64,000 nt of DNA, taken from Ancylomarina longa. GTDB lineage: Bacteria > Bacteroidota > Bacteroidia > Bacteroidales > Marinifilaceae. Both the position numbers and the translations under genes were made by a program. Positions 55,351 to 64,000 of the stretch are shown piece after piece. The DNA lies in the NCBI RefSeq assembly GCF_003996985.1, contig NZ_RJJX01000009.1, forward strand, positions 87,424 to 151,423. The letters are read 5' to 3'. The notes below the pieces were generated by a model that had not been told where the DNA came from, did no database searches, and was given only the letters and a program-made list of their open reading frames with translations. Position 1 is the first letter of the stretch. Each line of letters starts with the position of its first letter.

Positions 55351-57384
55351 ATGGAAAAATTAAAATTACACTCTAAGAATATAACCTCAGACAATATTGA
55401 TAAAATTGCAGCTCTATTCCCAAACTGCATAACCGAAAGTGAAGTTGGAGAAAACGGGGCTACTGAGCTGCGTCGAAGTATTGATTTTGACCTTCTTAAG
55501 CAAGAGCTTTCCACCACTATTGTCGAAGGACAAAAAGAACGCTACCAGCTCAATTGGCCGGGGAAAAATAAAGCGCTTTTAAACGCCAATGCGCCAATTG
55601 CGAAAACCTTGCGACCATGTCGCGAAGAGAGTGTTGATTTTGATAATACTGAAAATCTCTTTATTGAAGGGGATAATCTGGATGCCTTAAAACTTTTGCA
55701 AGAAACCTATTTGGCTAAGGTAAAGATGATCTATATCGATCCGCCTTACAATACAGGAAAAGACTTTGTTTACAAAGATAATTTTGCACAAAGTTCAGAG
55801 GAGTATTTAATAGAATCAAGACAAACAGATGAAGATGGCAATCGCCTTGTTGCTAATGCTGAAAGTAATGGACGTTTCCATTCTGACTGGCTTTCGATGA
55901 TGTATTCTCGATTGAAATTAGCACGTAATATGCTGAAAGATGATGGCGTGATATTTATTTCGATAGATGAGGTAGAATTCTCCAACTTAAGAAAAATTGG
56001 AGAAGAAATCTTTGGATCTGAAAATTACATTGGAGATATAGTTTGGAAGAATAGTAGCAAGAATGATCAAGATTATATATCTATTCAGCATGAGTATATT
56101 CTTTGTTTTGTGAAAAATAGAAGTTTAACTGATGGAGAGTGGAAAGAACGTAAAGAAGGCTTAGATGAAATATACGCTGCATTTAAAACCTTTCACAAAA
56201 AAAATGGTGATGATTGGGCTGAAATTCATAAGCAAGCTTTAGCGTGGTATAAGAAGTTTCCTGAATCAAATCCAATATATGGCTGCAAACACTATTCTTG
56301 GATGGATGAACGTGGTGTATATTTTCCAGCAGATATATCTGGGCCAAATGTTGGGCAGTACGTTTATGATGTTATTCACCCAAACACAGGGGTAGTTGTT
56401 AAAGCACCATCTCGTGGTTGGTCATGTCCTCAAGAAAAAATGTTCGATCTGATTCAAGAGAATAAAGTTCATTTTGGAATTAATGAGACTTCTGTTCCTT
56501 GCCTAAAAACATATCTAAAGGATACTGAATTTAAGAGTTTAACAAGTATTGTCTTTAAAGATGGAAGAGCTGCTTCAAAACGATTAAAACAAATATTTGG
56601 TGAAAATATATTTACTAATCCTAAGGATGAGGAGGTTATTTTCAAATTAATGAATGCTATCAATATTTCTGATACAGATATAGTTTTTGACTTTTTCGCT
56701 GGCTCAGGAACAACTGCTCATGCAGTTAATCTATATTGTCAAAGAAAGAATATACAATGTAAATATATTGCAGTTCAAATTGCAGAAGATTTAAGCGATA
56801 TATTGAAAACAGCAACGGGTCTAAGTAAAAAAGTTATAGCTAATGCAATTAAATTTCTCACAAAATTAAATCGACCATTAACTATTTCAGAAATTTCAAA
56901 AGAACGCATTCGCAGAGCTGGTAATAAAATCAAACAAGACAATGTAGAAAAAGAAGGCATTGATAAATTGGATATTGGCTTCAGAGTTTTAAAAATAGAT
57001 AGCAGTAACATGCAGGATGTTTATTACAAGCCAGATGAAACTACTCAAACAACTCTGTTTGATACAGAAGACAATATAAAATCTGATCGAACTGAGGAAG
57101 ATTTATTATTCCAGGTATTATTAGATTGGGGAGTAGATTTAAGTCTGAAAATTATTCGCGAAGAAATTGAAGGACAGAACGTATATTTTGTGGATGAAAA
57201 TGCCTTAGCTGCTTGTTTTGTAACGGATGGTAAAATAACGAATGAAATTTGTAAAATTATTGCAGAACGCAAGCCATTGCGTGCCGTTTTCCGTGATAAT
57301 GGTTTTGCCAACGATGATGTAAAAACCAATGTGGCACAAATCTTCAAACAATTAAGCCCAAATACCGATATTAAAGTACTCTAA
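55351..57384 (+). CDS. mod: Type III restriction-modification Mod (N6-adenine methyltransferase)
   Basis: The 677-residue protein has the beta-class order of motifs: catalytic DPPYNTGKD at 130-138 first, then the SAM-binding FFAGSGTTAHA at about 448-458. The region in between (~200-420) should carry the target recognition domain. The N-terminal helical region and the LLKQEL/YQLNWPGK stretch are typical of Mod. It methylates adenine in a short asymmetric site and pairs with Res, which is encoded two genes on. DUF4391 precedes it and RhuM follows 13 bases after its stop. Confidence 0.93.
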   Translation: MEKLKLHSKNITSDNIDKIAALFPNCITESEVGENGATELRRSIDFDLLKQELSTTIVEGQKERYQLNWPGKNKALLNANAPIAKTLRPCREESVDFDNTENLFIEGDNLDALKLLQETYLAKVKMIYIDPPYNTGKDFVYKDNFAQSSEEYLIESRQTDEDGNRLVANAESNGRFHSDWLSMMYSRLKLARNMLKDDGVIFISIDEVEFSNLRKIGEEIFGSENYIGDIVWKNSSKNDQDYISIQHEYILCFVKNRSLTDGEWKERKEGLDEIYAAFKTFHKKNGDDWAEIHKQALAWYKKFPESNPIYGCKHYSWMDERGVYFPADISGPNVGQYVYDVIHPNTGVVVKAPSRGWSCPQEKMFDLIQENKVHFGINETSVPCLKTYLKDTEFKSLTSIVFKDGRAASKRLKQIFGENIFTNPKDEEVIFKLMNAINISDTDIVFDFFAGSGTTAHAVNLYCQRKNIQCKYIAVQIAEDLSDILKTATGLSKKVIANAIKFLTKLNRPLTISEISKERIRRAGNKIKQDNVEKEGIDKLDIGFRVLKIDSSNMQDVYYKPDETTQTTLFDTEDNIKSDRTEEDLLFQVLLDWGVDLSLKIIREEIEGQNVYFVDENALAACFVTDGKITNEICKIIAERKPLRAVFRDNGFANDDVKTNVAQIFKQLSPNTDIKVL

Positions 57385-57397
57385 TAGGCATTGAACC

Positions 57398-58441
57398 ATG
57401 GATGAAAAGGATAAGAAATTAATACGTAACTCCACAGCTGAGTTTTTGATTTTTACGTCTCAATCTGGTGAGCAAAGTATAGAAGCACGCTACGAAGACG
57501 AAACCATTTGGCTATCGCAAAAGCTAATGGCTCAATTGTTCGATGTGGATGTGCGTACAGTCAACGAGCATCTTAAAAATATCTATAAATCTGATGAATT
57601 GCAGGGAGATGCAACTGTCCGGAATTTCCGGATAGTTCAAATGGAAGGTAGCCGTCAAGTAAATCGGAATATCGATTTTTATAATCTTGATGCTATTATT
57701 TCAGTGGGTTATCGCGTCAACTCAGTTCGTGCAACACAATTTCGTCAGTGGGCAACTAAGGTGCTTCACCAATTTGCCATTAAGGGCTTTGTGATCGATA
57801 AAGAACGTATGGAAAATGGCACATTCCTGGGTGAAGACTATTTCGAACACTTACTACAGGAAATTCGAGAGATACGTCTCTCCGAACGTCGTTTCTATCA
57901 GAAAATTACCGATATATACGCAACTAGTGTTGATTACAATAGAAGTGCACCCATTACCCGTGATTTCTTTGCCAAAGTTCAGAACAAGCTTCATTTTGCT
58001 ATACACGGTCATACGGCAGCTGAATTAATCAAAGAAAGAGCTGATAGCTCAAAAGAAAAAATGGGATTGACCAACTGGAAGAATGCTCCTGAAGGGAAAA
58101 TTCTAAAAGCTGATGTTTCTGTTGCTAAAAATTATTTAAGTAAAGAGGAACTGGATGGTTTGGGGCGTATTGTTAATGCTTATTTAGAATTGGCTGAAGC
58201 TCGTGCTTTAAGGAAAATTCCAATGACAATGGAAGATTGGGCAAAACGATTAGATCTATTTCTGGAATTCGATGATCGTGAAATATTAAAGAATGCAGGA
58301 AAAATAAGAGCTGGAATTGCCAAAGGCTACGCTGAGAGCGAGTTCGAAAAATATCGAATCACACAAGATGCTTTATTCCAAAGTGATTTCGATAAAGAGA
58401 TAAAGCAAATTCAAGCAGCCAAAAAAGAGACTAGAAAATAA
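57398..58441 (+). CDS. rhuM: RhuM family protein
   Basis: The 347-residue protein matches the Virulence_RhuM family, first named in Salmonella pathogenicity island 3. Hallmarks are [52 protein letters not shown] and [26 protein letters not shown], which form an HTH-like N-terminal region. The function is unsettled; members are often found in restriction-modification and defence loci. It overlaps res by one base (TAATG) and follows mod closely, so it is made together with both subunits and may modulate their assembly or expression. Confidence 0.92.
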   Translation: MDEKDKKLIRNSTAEFLIFTSQSGEQSIEARYEDETIWLSQKLMAQLFDVDVRTVNEHLKNIYKSDELQGDATVRNFRIVQMEGSRQVNRNIDFYNLDAIISVGYRVNSVRATQFRQWATKVLHQFAIKGFVIDKERMENGTFLGEDYFEHLLQEIREIRLSERRFYQKITDIYATSVDYNRSAPITRDFFAKVQNKLHFAIHGHTAAELIKERADSSKEKMGLTNWKNAPEGKILKADVSVAKNYLSKEELDGLGRIVNAYLELAEARALRKIPMTMEDWAKRLDLFLEFDDREILKNAGKIRAGIAKGYAESEFEKYRITQDALFQSDFDKEIKQIQAAKKETRK

Positions 58442-61400
58442 TGAAGTTACAATTCAAACATCAAGCATATCAAACCAAAGCTGTTGAATCTGTTGTTAAT
58501 GTTTTTGCAGGACAACCCAATAGCAAGAATATAAAATATCGTATCGATCCGGGAGCCACACAGCAAAAAAATGGTCGTTACATTGATGAATCAGGTCACT
58601 TCATGGAAGATGACGTTTTTGATGGTTTCAAGAACGATAATATTTACATTAGCGATGAACAGTTACTAAAGAATATCAACGAAGTTCAACGAATTCAAAA
58701 TTTACCTTTAAGTATTTCCATTGACGACTTTAAAACTATCAAAAAGAATGAGTTTAAAGCAGATGCCACCTATACAAAAAGGGCTAAGAAAATAAGTAAG
58801 CTACATTTGGATGTAGAAATGGAAACAGGTACAGGAAAAACTTACTGCTACATCAAATCCATTTTTGAACTTAACGAACGCTATGGATGGAACAAATTTA
58901 TTGTTGTGGTTCCAAGTATTGCCATTCGCGAAGGAGTGAAAAAATCACTTGAAATCACGGCGGATCATTTTCAACAAGACTACGGGAAAAAAGTGAAATT
59001 CTTCACATACAATTCCAAAGAATTACACAATATCGAAACTTTTTCATCCGATTCAGGTGTTAATGTCATGATAATTAACATTCAGGCCTTTAATGCTACG
59101 GGTAAAGATAACCGTCGCATTTATGAAGAATTAGATGATTTTCAATCGCGTCGCCCAATTGATGTGATTAAAAAGAATAGACCAATTTTAATACTGGATG
59201 AGCCACAAAAAATGGGTGGTGATAAGACCTTGGATTCTTTGGTGCATTTTAATCCTTTATTCATATTAAGATATTCTGCTACTCACAGAGTGCAACACAA
59301 TAAAATTCATCGCCTGGATGCCTTAGATGCATACAATCAAAAGTTGGTGAAAAAAATTGCTGTACGGGGTATCACAACCAAAGGACTATCAGGAACCAAT
59401 GCTTATTTATACCTGGATAACATTGTAATTTCAAAGAGTGATCCTATAGCAAAATTAGAAATTGAGGTAAAGCAGAGTAGCGGCATCAAGCGTATTTTAA
59501 AAAATGTATCAAAAGGAAGAAAACTTGAAGATTTATCCAATGGTTTAAAAGAATATAAAGGCTTTACAGTAGCTAATATAGATGCAGTTAATGATACTCT
59601 TGAGTTTACCAATGGTGTTATCATTAAGGCTGGTGAAGTAAATGGAGATGTGAATGAAGAATCACTTCGTAGAATTCAAATTCGAGAAACCATTAATGCG
59701 CATCTTTTAAAAGAGCAAATGCTTTTTTCTAAGGGAATCAAGGTGCTTTCTCTATTTTTTATCGATGAAGTTGCAAAATACCGAGACTACAAACAAGAAG
59801 ATGAAAAAGGTGAATACGCTCGTGTTTTTGAAGAGGAATACAAGTATGCTATTGATCAATTAAAGCAGGAAATAGCATTTGATACCAAGTATCGTAAATA
59901 TATTGATGGTATTACTGCTGAAGATACACACAAAGGTTATTTTTCTATCGATAAGAAAGGAAAAATGGTTAATAGCCTTAAGTCAACTAAAGCAGAAAAA
60001 GTAGAAAGTACTGATGTTTCTGCTTACGATTTAATACTCAAGAAAAAAGAACAATTACTTTCTTTTGAAGAAGATACGCGTTTTATATTTTCTCACTCCG
60101 CATTACGTGAAGGTTGGGACAATCCAAATGTGTTTGTTATATGTACATTAAAGCATTCTGACAATACAATATCCAAACGTCAGGAAGTGGGGCGTGGACT
60201 TCGTATTGCAGTAGATCAACATGGAGAACGACAGGACAATCCTCAAACAGTTCATGAAACAAATGTATTAACAGTTGTTGCAAGTGAAAGTTATTCCGAT
60301 TTTGTGACTGCTTTGCAAAAAGATATTGGAGAATCATTAAGCGAAAGACCAAGAATTGCAAATATTGAATATTTTGAGGATAAAATTCTTTTAGTCGATG
60401 GCGAAAAAGTTGTGGTAACACCTCTAATGGCCAAACAAATCTATCGCTATTTGGTAAAGAACGATTACACCGATGACAACGATAATATTACTCCGGCATA
60501 TATTAATGATGCAAAGGAATTGATATTATCTGCACTGCCAGAGGAATTAAAGCCCTATTCATCTCAAATATTCAGTTTGATTGATAGTGTTTATACTCAA
60601 GAGAAACTACCGGGCATAGCGAATGATCGTACGGATAAAACGAATAATTTAAATGATAACTTTAATAGGAAAGAATTCAAAGAACTTTGGAATCGGATCA
60701 ATAGAAAAGCGGTTTACACGGTACATTTTGAGAGTACTGAATTAATTGAAAAATGTATCAATGCATTGAATAAAGAATTACATGTTACGCCACTGTCCTA
60801 TTCAGTAAAAACAGGAATACAACATGCTGCTTTAACTGATGAACAGATAAAGACAGGAGCTAGTTTTAAAATTCTTAAAACACGAGAGGAATTTGAAAAT
60901 ACGACTGCAAGTTCTTCAGTTCGTTACGATTTACTGGGAGAGATTAGCGAACAAACGAACCTCATGCGAAAAACTGTGGCTGCTATTCTTACTGGTATCC
61001 TAAAAGGAATATTTGATAAATTTAAAATCAATCCAGAATCTTTCATTACCAATGCCAGTCGATTAATTCAGGAACAAAAAGCCACAACTATTATTGAGTG
61101 GTTGAGTTATGATACTTTAGAGGAACGTCATGAAATGGATATTTTCACTGAGGCTCAAACCAAGCAAGATTTTAAAAATGCGATAAAGAAGAACAAACAT
61201 ATCTATGATTATGTCGTTACAGATTCGAAAGTAGAGAAAGTTTTTGCTGAAGAACTAGATACCAGTGATGATGTAGTGGTTTATGCCAAACTTCCTAAGG
61301 GATTTACCATCCCAACACCTGTAGGGAATTATAATCCAGATTGGGCAATCTCATTTAAAGAGGGAACGATTAAGCACGTCTATTTTGTAGCAGAAACGAA

Positions 61401-61551
61401 AGGCTCTATGTCTTCAATGGAGTTACGAGAAATTGAGAAAGTTCGCATTGAATGCGCACGTAAATTCTTCGACAAATTAGCACTAGCCAATGGCGACGTA
61501 AAATATGACGTTGTGAATAGCTACGATAAGTTGATGGAGGTTGTGCGATAA
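58441..61551 (+). CDS. res: Type III restriction enzyme Res subunit
   Basis: The 1036-residue protein has an SF2 helicase core with Walker A ETGTGKT (128-134), a DEPQK box in place of DEAD/DEAH (253-257), SATHR, and the later [12 protein letters not shown] and RQEVGRGLR motifs. A C-terminal PD-(D/E)xK nuclease is visible as PDW (Asp967) and ETKG (Glu985, Lys987). All expected catalytic residues are present. With Mod it would cut DNA that lacks methylation between two inverted sites after ATP-driven movement. Its ATG overlaps the rhuM stop, so expression is coupled. Confidence 0.93.
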   Translation: MKLQFKHQAYQTKAVESVVNVFAGQPNSKNIKYRIDPGATQQKNGRYIDESGHFMEDDVFDGFKNDNIYISDEQLLKNINEVQRIQNLPLSISIDDFKTIKKNEFKADATYTKRAKKISKLHLDVEMETGTGKTYCYIKSIFELNERYGWNKFIVVVPSIAIREGVKKSLEITADHFQQDYGKKVKFFTYNSKELHNIETFSSDSGVNVMIINIQAFNATGKDNRRIYEELDDFQSRRPIDVIKKNRPILILDEPQKMGGDKTLDSLVHFNPLFILRYSATHRVQHNKIHRLDALDAYNQKLVKKIAVRGITTKGLSGTNAYLYLDNIVISKSDPIAKLEIEVKQSSGIKRILKNVSKGRKLEDLSNGLKEYKGFTVANIDAVNDTLEFTNGVIIKAGEVNGDVNEESLRRIQIRETINAHLLKEQMLFSKGIKVLSLFFIDEVAKYRDYKQEDEKGEYARVFEEEYKYAIDQLKQEIAFDTKYRKYIDGITAEDTHKGYFSIDKKGKMVNSLKSTKAEKVESTDVSAYDLILKKKEQLLSFEEDTRFIFSHSALREGWDNPNVFVICTLKHSDNTISKRQEVGRGLRIAVDQHGERQDNPQTVHETNVLTVVASESYSDFVTALQKDIGESLSERPRIANIEYFEDKILLVDGEKVVVTPLMAKQIYRYLVKNDYTDDNDNITPAYINDAKELILSALPEELKPYSSQIFSLIDSVYTQEKLPGIANDRTDKTNNLNDNFNRKEFKELWNRINRKAVYTVHFESTELIEKCINALNKELHVTPLSYSVKTGIQHAALTDEQIKTGASFKILKTREEFENTTASSSVRYDLLGEISEQTNLMRKTVAAILTGILKGIFDKFKINPESFITNASRLIQEQKATTIIEWLSYDTLEERHEMDIFTEAQTKQDFKNAIKKNKHIYDYVVTDSKVEKVFAEELDTSDDVVVYAKLPKGFTIPTPVGNYNPDWAISFKEGTIKHVYFVAETKGSMSSMELREIEKVRIECARKFFDKLALANGDVKYDVVNSYDKLMEVVR

Positions 61552-61624
61552 AGAAATTTAAATGAGGTAGCACCTGAAAATAAAGTGTGTCGCTTAATTG
61601 TCGAAAGAAATTTAAAATAATTAT

Positions 61625-62494
61625 ATGGGAAAATTTTTACACTTGTTTTATAAAATTATTGTTGGGGCTCTAACATTCGCTGGATTGATTTATTGGGTAT
61701 TTGATTTAGGAGCTAAGAGCGAAATAAAAAGAAGTGAGTTGAATATTCTTACTAAAACTCATGAATTTCAAAAGAAAGAAACAAGATATAGTGATTCAAT
61801 TCAATTACAACGAACTCTTATAGAAGAATTACAAAAGGTGGTTTCCTTAATGAATAAAACAGATCTTGTTAAAAAAGTAAAAATATTAAAATTAGAGAAA
61901 CAAGGTTTAGAAGAAAAGCATATTACAACTAGACAGACTATTTGTGACTTACAAGACTCTGTTAGTAAACTGAAGTTTAATGATGTGAGAATTCAAGAGC
62001 TTTCAAATGTAATTGAGAAGAAAGAAGGCCAAATTGGACTAATTCAGCTAGAATTAAATGATACAAAAAATCAGATAGAAAATTTGAATAGGACCATTAA
62101 ATTTTTAGAAGTTAGAAATGATCAATTAAATAGTGATTTGTCGTTTAGTGATTTGAAAAATATAAATTTTTTTAATTCGCTACCCTATTTACAAGAGGCT
62201 TATTTTTACGAAATGAAGGCAGATGATATTAAATGTGATAAGCATGAGCGATTGCCTTTTTTATTTAAAGCATATCAAGCTTATGAAAGAGCAAGGAAAC
62301 TAAAAGTATTTTGTAAAACTGATTTGTGGCGAGTTATTTGTAAAATGAATAAAATAGATGATGATAGTAATAGGTGGATAATTACCATTAATGGTATACC
62401 CCATGATATTGAAACAAGTCTTTACAAAGAAATGTTACAAATTAAGAGTTTGAGTAGAAAGAATAAAAAGTCTGTGTTGAAGGATAATATTTAG
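61625..62494 (+). CDS. Membrane-anchored coiled-coil protein
   Basis: The 289-residue protein has one N-terminal membrane helix (about residues 10-27). A long coiled coil follows (about 33-180; heptads such as LEKQGLEEKHITTRQTICDLQDSV). The C-terminal ~100 residues form a smaller helical domain with a TPR-like LQEAYFYEMKAD / LFKAYQAYERARKL. I do not recognise the family. The position after res suggests an accessory of the island, perhaps a membrane sensor or effector, but the 73-base gap leaves this open. Codon use is AT-rich like its neighbours. Confidence 0.6.
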   Translation: MGKFLHLFYKIIVGALTFAGLIYWVFDLGAKSEIKRSELNILTKTHEFQKKETRYSDSIQLQRTLIEELQKVVSLMNKTDLVKKVKILKLEKQGLEEKHITTRQTICDLQDSVSKLKFNDVRIQELSNVIEKKEGQIGLIQLELNDTKNQIENLNRTIKFLEVRNDQLNSDLSFSDLKNINFFNSLPYLQEAYFYEMKADDIKCDKHERLPFLFKAYQAYERARKLKVFCKTDLWRVICKMNKIDDDSNRWIITINGIPHDIETSLYKEMLQIKSLSRKNKKSVLKDNI

Positions 62495-62527
62495 AACAGC
62501 AAAAATATTAGCATAAACTTAAATGTT

Positions 62528-62641
62528 ATGACAAATTTTAATTCAGTAGTACAATTTATTGTAATCGCTCTGGTAGCTACTGTATGTTTTTATTTTTATA
62601 GGAAATTAATTAGTCAAACCTTAAAAAGCCCAATATTTTGA
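62528..62641 (+). CDS. Short membrane ORF, probably truncated by the IS
   Basis: The 37-residue ORF opens MTNFNSVVQFIVIALVATVC and continues with a basic end (FYFYRKLISQ). It is one membrane helix. Its last codons overlap the transposase end, so the original gene was probably longer and was cut when the insertion sequence landed at about 62,620. Confidence 0.4.
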   Translation: MTNFNSVVQFIVIALVATVCFYFYRKLISQTLKSPIF

Positions 62642-63991
62642 GAGTTCAAATTTTGAAAGAAATAATTTCCAAAAATTTATAATTTGAAATATGTCCACAA
62701 GAATTTGCTCTTTTATTCTATTGAGCATTTTCTTTAAATTAAACCCGGTTCCCGCTAAAATTGTATTTAATTGGTCGCCAATAACACCTTTCAAATAATT
62801 TCTTAACATCCTGTGATCATGTTTAATATGACCAATAACAGGTTCTATTACTGCTCTGGCTCTAAAACGTTTTCTTGCTTTTTGTTTTTCGTACTGGGTC
62901 GTTTCTTTTTTAGGAACTGAAGGTGAGATTATTTCAGTACCATTAATTTTCTTTTTCCCTTTATATCCACGGTCAACAATTCCAGTTTTTGGTCTGCTTT
63001 CCGTTAAATATTCTGTTTGCTCCAAATGCTGGTCAAGTGTATGCCCATCGTAAGGGTTATTTTCAAATGCAATAGCTCCAACTACAATTTTTGTGGTTTT
63101 CGTTAAAACAATTCCCGACTTGTTCCCAAACTCAAATTTCTTTGCTTCTTTACCTTTTGCAATACAACTGACTTCTGGTTCGTGAATGCTGTAAATCTTA
63201 TTCTTATCCCCTTTTTGTTGTGCTAAAATCTTGTTGATAATGATGAATAATTCTTTATATCTCTGTTGTTGTGATGAGCTAAATTGTCTTTGAATATCTC
63301 TAACTTGACGACCTGCGATAGTCTTGATTTTTCTTAATGCCGCTTTGGCTTTCTTCCTCCTTTTGGGATGATTATGAAAACGTTGGTCTATCATCAGTTG
63401 CTTTAAAGTCCTGGTATAAGTTTGACGCAATGTGATTCCTTCTTGTTTGGCTATCTTGTTTACTTTCTCGATTATACGTTTGTGTTGTTTTGCATCGGTT
63501 GGGTAAGTGATGTTTTTTTCCTGTACGGTACTGTCAATTAACACCTCTTTTTCTTGAGCCTCTTTGCCAAATAATTGAACCGAGACTTTCAATAATTTCT
63601 CCGCACCTTCTTTGCCTATGCGATTTCTAAAATGAATAAACTCTGTTGGGTCAAATGGCTTTTGTATTTGAAAAACTTTCTCTCCACTAAAATATTGCCA
63701 ATATGGGTTTTCAATCCACCTGTCAACTATGGCCTCGTCGCTTAAATTATAAATGTGCTTTAGCAACAGTAATCCTACCATTCTGCGGATTGGTACAGAA
63801 GGACGCCCTATTTCTGAAAAATAAATCGCGAACTCTTGCTCAATAGAATCCCAATCTATTTGTCTGGATAAAATACACAATTCATGTTCTAGGTTGATGA
63901 ACCTTTTTAATGGAGTATCAAAAATACTTAACTGAGGTGTTTTGTTCTGTTTTCCAACCATATCTGCAAGCTTTTTAACTAAGATACACAT
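62621..63991 (-). CDS. IS5 family (IS1478-type) transposase
   Basis: The DDE transposase has 456 residues from the ATG at 63991; an internal Met at 63961 (MVGKQNKTPQLSIFD) matches the usual start of these transposases and is preferred by me. The N-terminal DUF772 domain has GRPSVPIRRMVGLLLLKHIYNLSDE and YWQYFSGE. Catalytic residues lie in LIDSTVQEKN (Asp), GIVDRGYKGKK (Asp) and VIEPVIGHIKHDHR (Glu). The gene appears intact and active in sequence. It reads opposite to the cargo operon. Confidence 0.9.
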   Translation of the reverse strand: MCILVKKLADMVGKQNKTPQLSIFDTPLKRFINLEHELCILSRQIDWDSIEQEFAIYFSEIGRPSVPIRRMVGLLLLKHIYNLSDEAIVDRWIENPYWQYFSGEKVFQIQKPFDPTEFIHFRNRIGKEGAEKLLKVSVQLFGKEAQEKEVLIDSTVQEKNITYPTDAKQHKRIIEKVNKIAKQEGITLRQTYTRTLKQLMIDQRFHNHPKRRKKAKAALRKIKTIAGRQVRDIQRQFSSSQQQRYKELFIIINKILAQQKGDKNKIYSIHEPEVSCIAKGKEAKKFEFGNKSGIVLTKTTKIVVGAIAFENNPYDGHTLDQHLEQTEYLTESRPKTGIVDRGYKGKKKINGTEIISPSVPKKETTQYEKQKARKRFRARAVIEPVIGHIKHDHRMLRNYLKGVIGDQLNTILAGTGFNLKKMLNRIKEQILVDIFQIINFWKLFLSKFELSKYWAF

Positions 63992-64000
63992 TTGCTTGCA
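62621..64000 (-). mobile_element. IS5-type insertion sequence, partial (right end outside window)
   Basis: The element covers the transposase gene and its flanks. The left terminal repeat should lie near 62,600-62,640 around TTAAAAAGCCC. The other end is at or beyond the window edge, so neither the terminal inverted repeats nor the target duplication can be confirmed. Confidence 0.6.

Larger units (their letters stand above)
40888..64000. mobile_element. Integrative (mobilizable) element in tRNA-Ala, right end outside window
   Basis: The left boundary is the tRNA-Ala 3' remnant. The backbone order is integrase, unknown gene, HTH (excisionase-like), primase-helicase, ParA, RHH protein, iteron-like repeats and two oriT-like modules with mobC-type genes. 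It recalls Bacteroides mobilizable units such as NBU1 (int, small ORFs, primase, mob), here with partition genes added. A relaxase is missing in the window, so it may lie beyond the right edge or be lost. The cargo is a five-gene restriction/helicase island. The ParA-primase-iteron set suggests that the excised circle can replicate and be maintained. Confidence 0.8.

Noticed and set aside
51062-61551. DISARM or BREX system
   Set aside because: The helicase and methyltransferase recall parts of these, but drmA/drmB or brxC/pglZ-type genes are absent, and a type III Res is present.

Overview
The window is AT-rich DNA from a member of the Bacteroidota. Signs of this are the lineage families DUF3667, DUF2723, DUF6427-like and DUF6557-like, TAnnTTTG-type -7 promoter boxes, and lipoproteins with short acidic or glycine-rich tails. 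The mix is compatible with a marine Marinifilaceae-type genome (Labilibaculum, Marinifilum and relatives), but that placement is inference from gene content.

Bases 1-40,700 are ordinary chromosome. In order: a CvpA-family fragment and a DUF3667 membrane protein; tyrS; a small lipoprotein; a SpoIIE-type phosphatase; efp; a DUF3108 protein and tsaB; a five-gene MacAB-TolC-like export operon on the minus strand (ATPase, two permeases, HlyD-type adaptor, TolC); dgt; several envelope proteins (a CotH-like kinase candidate, a metallophosphoesterase); a PAS histidine kinase; a radical SAM protein; acylphosphatase; two identical tRNA-Gln(TTG) genes flanking a small gene; two tandem DUF2723 GT-C glycosyltransferases with a translationally coupled NodB deacetylase; purD; a DUF6427-like membrane protein; a propeller/DUF4114 lipoprotein; a flippase-like protein; and an APC/SLC12-type permease.

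From about 40,888 to the right edge lies an integrative, probably mobilizable element. Its left end is the 3' half of a tRNA-Ala(GGC) gene, followed at once by a tyrosine integrase. The backbone then carries an unknown gene, an excisionase-like HTH gene, a Toprim primase-helicase, ParA and an 83-residue ribbon-helix-helix (RHH) protein. Next come GGTTTACAT iterons and two copies of a module made of a polypurine tract, a multi-hairpin oriT-like structure and a mobC-like gene. The first mobC is frameshifted, and no relaxase is visible. The right end of the element, where an intact tRNA-Ala is predicted, is outside the window.

The cargo (51,062-61,551) looks like a defence island: a HepA/SNF2-type helicase, a DUF4391 protein, a type III Mod methyltransferase, a RhuM protein and a type III Res nuclease-helicase. 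A membrane coiled-coil gene follows, then an IS5-type transposase that appears to have landed in a small membrane ORF. The most unexpected signal is a set of 7-bp boxes (RCCATAA/TTATGGY), many phased at 9 bp, in three places: over the start of the RHH gene, upstream of the gene at 50,305, and upstream of the defence operon. This suggests that the partition-type RHH protein also regulates the cargo, as the omega protein of plasmid pSM19035 does. The second notable signal is the duplicated hairpin module, whose stems differ between copies but keep their pairing.
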